From the NCBI GenBank assembly GCA_963803295.1, contig CAWDMC010000011.1:186001-250000 (forward strand): DNA of 64,000 nt. The letters are read 5' to 3'. A program made the position numbers and the translations under genes. The notes under the pieces are model-generated. The model was given only the letters and a program-made list of their open reading frames with translations, was not told where the DNA came from and did no database searches. This DNA is from CAWDMC01 sp963803295 (lineage in GTDB: Bacteria > Acidobacteriota > Terriglobia > UBA7540). Shown here piece by piece: positions 63,114 through 64,000 of the stretch. Each line of letters starts with the position of its first letter. Position 1 is the stretch's first letter.

Positions 63114-64000
63114 CTAGTCCGGTGATCTGCCCAGCGCATCACCAGGAGTCGACGGGATCGCCGGAGCAGTCACTAAAACATGACCCTTTTCCGCCGGGCG
63201 CTTCATGCGGTGGAAGCCCCATTTCAGCTCCCAGATCGAGATAATCGGCACGAACTTGGAAAAGAGCAGATACAGCAGGGCCATGCCGCTAAAAGTACCG
63301 GCCAGAATCGTGATCTCAACCCAGGTGGGACGGTAGGCGCCCCAGGAATAAGGCAGGAACTTGCGCGCCAGCGACGGTACGATGATCAAGAAGCGCTCCA
63401 GCCACATTCCGACCACCACCCCGCAGGAGGCGATCACCGTGCCGGTTATGGTCCGCCTCAGCCGGGATATGGCTAGAATCGGAAAGGGAATCAGGAAATT
63501 GCATGCCACCATTGTCCAGAACAAGGGGGCCCAGGGGCCCCGCTGGGTGGCCCAGAGCGCGGCCATCTCGGCTGGCTGATTGCCGTACCACACGGTCAGA
63601 CGCTCGGAGAAGATGAAGTAGAGCCATAGCAGACACATCAGCAGCAGCAACTTCCCGAGATTGTCAAAGTGAACGGGCTGCAAATACTCCTCCAGATGCA
63701 AGAGCTTGCGCAAGATGGCCATGGCGATGATGAGCCCGGCGATGCCGCTGAAGATCGCGCCGCACACGAAGTAGGGGCCGAAAATGGTGGAATGCCAACC
63801 CGGCGTCAGACACATCGCGAAATCCCAGGAGACGATCGTGTGCACCGAGACCGCCACCGGGATAATCACCACTGCCATGATAGTCATGGCCATTTCCAGC
63901 CGATGCCACTGTTTGGGGGTTCCTCGCCAACCCAGCGACAGCAATCCATAGAATTTCTTGCGCCAGCCGGTGGTGCGGTCGCGGATTAGGGCGAAATCGG
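63114..64000 (-). CDS. actC: NrfD-family membrane subunit ActC (partial, runs off the window)
   Basis: The frame is open to base 64000, so the N-terminus lies outside. At least seven membrane helices are visible, including AMTIMAVVIIPVAVSVHTIV, AGLIIAMAILRKLL, LGKLLLLMCLLWLYFIFSER, FWTMVACNFLIPFPILAIS and ILAGTFSGMALLYLLFSKF. NrfD-type proteins bind quinol; the VHTIVSWDFAM and PGWHSTIFGPYFV motifs are typical of ActC/ActF. ActC directly before ActD is the standard order, hence the choice of ActC over ActF. Confidence 0.9.
   Translation of the reverse strand, partial: DFALIRDRTTGWRKKFYGLLSLGWRGTPKQWHRLEMAMTIMAVVIIPVAVSVHTIVSWDFAMCLTPGWHSTIFGPYFVCGAIFSGIAGLIIAMAILRKLLHLEEYLQPVHFDNLGKLLLLMCLLWLYFIFSERLTVWYGNQPAEMAALWATQRGPWAPLFWTMVACNFLIPFPILAISRLRRTITGTVIASCGVVVGMWLERFLIIVPSLARKFLPYSWGAYRPTWVEITILAGTFSGMALLYLLFSKFVPIISIWELKWGFHRMKRPAEKGHVLVTAPAIPSTPGDALGRSPD

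Overview
The window reads as chromosomal DNA of an Acidobacteriota member, probably of the Solibacter/Bryobacter type. Three gene classes point there: tandem proteins with Solibacter-type SBBP beta-propeller repeats, two PadR-regulator plus orphan MacB/FtsX permease pairs (the acidobacterial 'ADOP' arrangement), and a winged-helix plus WD40-like (PD40) membrane regulator. Composition is GC-rich. No rRNA, tRNA or CRISPR array was recognised. The taxonomic call is inference from gene content.

Layout. 0-2 kb: the C-terminal end of a GH31 glycosidase, a VapBC-type toxin-antitoxin pair and a VOC protein. 2-13 kb: a tandem triplication (units of about 4 kb, minus strand) of SBBP-repeat proteins in graded decay. 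Copy 1 is split by an IS1111-group IS110 element, copy 2 has many frameshifts, and copy 3 has one. 13-20 kb: TPR proteins, a His-rich NicO-type Ni/Co exporter, an STN/HEAT-repeat protein and a FecR-like protein. 20-26 kb: a DUF480 protein, a Tat-exported sugar-acid pair (xylose-isomerase-like and enolase superfamily), an ABC exporter with a broken permease, and bacterioferritin. 26-30 kb: a ParE-type TA pair, a REP-associated transposase (RAYT) relic between two inverted REPs, an ISKra4-like scrap, and the 3' end of an RHS polymorphic toxin with a PD-(D/E)XK tip and a candidate immunity gene. 30-34 kb: rtcB, a metal-ligand-less MBL protein, archease, DUF547. 34-40 kb: a hybrid kinase ending in PilZ, and a second kinase/response-regulator pair. 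40-44 kb: a Calvin-cycle operon cbbL-cbbS-cbbX-prk (red-type RuBisCO). 44-59 kb: two PadR/ADOP pairs, NDH-2, an NmrA-like protein, a winged-helix/PD40 regulator and several gene relics. 59-62 kb: ornithine decarboxylase and homospermidine synthase. 62-64 kb: actD and actC of alternative complex III, leaving the window.

One theme ties the mobile DNA together. A dispersed REP family has conserved shoulders (AAAAGCCGCAGA on one side, TCTGCGCTAC on the other) and covarying stems. It flanks the RAYT relic, sits in frame inside the SBBP genes, and abuts both the IS1111-like element and a solo right end of that element 50 kb away. This fits a REP/RAYT system whose repeats also serve as landing sites for a bridge-RNA-type IS.

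Many otherwise conserved genes (homospermidine synthase, ABC permease, RHS, MarR, RAYT, DUF547, SBBP copy 3) carry frameshifts. Several would be repaired by one extra base in a short homopolymer. Either this region is decaying or the assembly has homopolymer deletion errors, so 'pseudogene' calls below carry that caveat. Metabolically the window suggests an aerobic respirer (NDH-2, alternative complex III) with CO2-fixation capacity.
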